Source: Welwitschia mirabilis
Lineage: Eukaryota > Gnetophyta > Gnetopsida > Welwitschiales
Direction: 5' to 3'
Assembly (NCBI GenBank): GCA_051453625.1
Contig: JBOZIK010000001.1
Coordinates: forward strand, 285,799,017-285,863,016
Length of the DNA stretch: 64,000 bases
Of the stretch, positions 61,401 to 64,000 are shown piece by piece. Each line of letters opens with the position of its first letter. Within the stretch, counting starts at the first letter, position 1. The notes under the pieces were generated by a model, which was not told the origin of the DNA, made no database searches, and saw nothing but the letters and a program-made list of their open reading frames with translations. The position numbers and the translations under genes were made by a program.

Positions 61401-61406
61401 AATGAA

Positions 61407-61548
61407 AAAAGTATTTAATCCTAGTGATGAGATTTTGTTATGTAGTTTATGCTTTCATTTATTTGCTTATAATATTCTTAGAAAAGTATTTAATCCTAGT
61501 GATGAGATTTTGTTATGTAGTTTATGCTTTCATTTATTTGCTTATAAT
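61407..61548. repeat. 75-bp tandem duplication
   Basis: AAAAGTATTTAATCCTAGTG and what follows at 61407 recur at 61482 with no difference seen over about 67 bp. The perfect match points to a recent event or an assembly error. Confidence 0.95.
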
Positions 61549-64000
61549 TTATTATCTAATTAAAGTAAGTAATTTAAAGTTTAAAAAATATTTCATATAG
61601 GCCTGTCACTCTCCTAGATTCAGTTATTAAAAAATCTTTCAAAGTCAATGAACAAATGATAAAGTAATACAATATGTTTGTTACTTCTTAAATCACTTAT
61701 TATAAAATTTTTAGTTGTATATAATTTCTTTGAATTTTTATTTTTATTATATTAAGACAATATATAATAATAAGATTCTAAAATTCATGTAAGTTAATAA
61801 AATGCTTGGGTATCATTAAGTAATATTATTAGTATAAGTTTTTTTTTTAATAAGGGTGTATCTACTCTTTTCTTTCCGTGGTATCAGTATGTATAAAAAT
61901 TTATTATTTGCATGTCATTGTGGTAAGTTATTTTAATGATATCATATCTTGCATTTTTTAATCTTTATAATTGCTGGTATTGAATTTGATGATTTGTTTT
62001 AATGTTTTTTTTTTTAAATAAAGTACATCACCATATGAAAAATATTGATTCTAAGAATTCATGAATCTATAATTAGGTAATTTCTTAAGAGGCATAATTC
62101 TGAAAACTACTGGTTATTCTACTTGGATCATATGTAACACACCACTTCTTTGGATTTCATGCCTTTTATTGAAGTATGTAACATGGAAAAACAATGTGCA
62201 TTTCCAACTATGTAAAGGGTGAAGTCATAGCTCAGTAGATTTGGGTTTCAAGGTAGATAGAGATTAGTGTCCACATGCTTCATGATATGTAAAACTTTGA
62301 TGTATTAATGTGCTTTCTATTTTAAATTAAAAATCAAACTAGAAAGATATTCCATAAGGAGGAGGAGAATATAATTCTTTGTACTATAACTATCTATGAG
62401 CAATGGAATCCATCATTATGGAAGGATATGTGATGAGTGAAAGATTCCAATAAGAGTTACCTTATCTAGTGGATATGGAATATGTTGCATACTATGTTGG
62501 CTAAAGCCATTTTTAGCCTTGCAGTTTAAGTAGTGAGTAATCTTTTATTATTTATATTTTTATTGAAACTTATATTAATATGTTTTTCTATAATACCATT
62601 TTCAACATTCATATTTTTTTATAATTAGTGATATTGTTACATAATAAATATTAGGAAATCCATTTTGCAAATGAAATTATAGTAGAGAAACTTTGTCACA
62701 CACGATGCTACTATTATTTTTCCATTTAGGCCAAAAATCCAAAGTTCTCTCAAGCCATCAATCATTTCATATGAATTAATGCTTCTCTCTTTCCTTTATT
62801 TCATTTGTATTGGTCAACTTTGTAGGTTATATTTTTTCAATTGGCACTTGTATTGTGTTAGGTCCAAAGCTTATTTCTTCTTTTCATACCTATCTTAGTT
62901 GTTGTCTTTGTTTACTTTTTTCTCATGTCATAACAGACCTTTAATGGTATCCTTTTACAATCATTATTTGAGCAAGGTTAGCTTCTCTTAAATTCTTCTA
63001 GTTGTCTTTATGAAAATTATAAAGCAAGCTTGTTAATTAAGTCTTCTCTAATAAGATGAAACTATTTTTCCTAGGCTTTCAATGTTTTTCCACTTTTACT
63101 ATGGAAGGGTATGCCCACCTTAAAAGTGAGTTACTCTTTATAATTAATAAATCTATGTCCTTCCATTGTTATTAAAGTAGGACAAGTTAAGTCAAACTAC
63201 TATGATTGTCTTCAATTTTATTATACATCCAAAGTATGATTCTCATGAGTTATCATTATATTCTATATAAAACATTAAATGTAATAATAGTAATAATATC
63301 ATCATATGAGTTTATCAAACTTTTATTTCTCAACTCATGGGGCATTAAACAAACTTGTCTTTTATGTTGCACTTTTTCTTAGATGAAAATATTTAACTAT
63401 CATCAATTTATGCTTGTTGGAACTTGTGAAAAACATAAACATTTTTATTTTTAGGTATAAAAATAATTATTCTAAATTTTTATAAATTAATATAAATAAA
63501 TACAGTTATCAAGTTAAGAGTGTAGGCCTTCAGTTTGTATTAGATGGATATCTTGAGAATATTCATTTGAAAAGCACTATGATATACCTTTTGATAAAAC
63601 CTCTTTTCCCTTGATTGTGCTTCCCATAGTATGATAATTCACTTTCTTTGCAACTACATTTTATAGTTAGTGAAATATTTTCATAAGGCCATCTCTGAAA
63701 AAAGCTAAGTAACATAACTTGATTAATTCATCAATCAGAATTAGCTAAAAAATTTAGCATAAAATACAATTATAAATTTTAGCTGGATCAAAAGCAAAAA
63801 CAATAAATAGTATGAAATCACTTGTGCCTTATTATAATACAATATGTTATCTTGTATGTATAATATTATATTTCATTTTATTATATGCATAATATTACAT
63901 TACATTATATTATTTCATTGCATATGCATAATGTCATATATATATCTATATATATATAAAATATAACATAACATAATAATATATTATATTTCATCTATAC
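61549..64000. other. unassigned AT-rich DNA at right end
   Basis: No coding remnant was recognised. The last 150 bp (ATATAT, ATAACATAACATAATAATAT) are low-complexity. The patch around 62200-62520 is less AT-rich (GCTCAGTAGATTTGGGTTTC; GTTGGCTAAAGCCATTTTTA, which is partly palindromic) but matches nothing I know. Confidence 0.4.

Noticed and set aside
62211-62290. tRNA-like phrase CATAGCTCAGTAGATTTGGG
   Set aside because: It resembles a D arm, but no B box or acceptor stem follows at the right distance.
1-64000. CRISPR arrays, operons or other prokaryotic systems
   Set aside because: Regular short repeats here are U3 minisatellites within LTRs; there are no spacers of fixed length, no cas-like genes and no coding density.

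Overview
This window looks like repeat-rich heterochromatin from a flowering plant. It is very AT-rich and poor in CpG. I could not support any intact host gene, tRNA or rRNA gene. Almost everything recognisable is decayed LTR retrotransposon, and the decay is dominated by C-to-T and G-to-A changes, as expected from long-term cytosine methylation. All coding entries are therefore pseudogenes read through stops and frameshifts.

Layout. (A1) 1-3837: the 3' part of an Athila-like Ty3/gypsy LTR, its tRNA-Asp primer site and a broken gag, cut off by an assembly gap. A 37-bp minisatellite, unassigned DNA and two tRNA-derived SINE-like units follow. (A2) 8370-21643: a full-structure Athila-like element with 1.4-kb LTRs, primer site, gag, protease, reverse transcriptase, RNase H, integrase and a possible env-like third ORF. 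(E) About 22.8-27.5 kb: two copia-type leader segments around a (CA)n tract and a gap. (C) 27749-34608: a non-autonomous Athila-related element with no recognisable pol. (D) 36171-53859: a SIRE/Maximus-type Ty1/copia element. It is interrupted by (B) 39412-45562, a second non-autonomous Athila-related element carrying an orphan ORF. (G) A minus-strand copia element, 60281 down to about 35921, split by D inside its RNase H. (F) 60290-61400: a plus-strand Athila-like RNase H/integrase fragment.

Insertion order on the right half is G, then D into G, then B into D. Joining the two flanks of D, counting the 5-bp duplication once, keeps the RNase H reading frame of G. The flanks of B are ATGAG and ATAAA, a duplication differing only by G-to-A.

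The most interesting signals are these: (1) the U3 regions of several LTR families carry arrays of short boxes whose variants look like the two strand-specific deamination products of CpG palindromes (GACGTC, CCGG-centred, ACGT-core); (2) elements B and C have full LTRs and primer sites but carry ORFs I do not recognise in place of pol; (3) the catalytic Asp of two unrelated proteases has been lost by G-to-A. No CRISPR, operon or prokaryotic feature is present.
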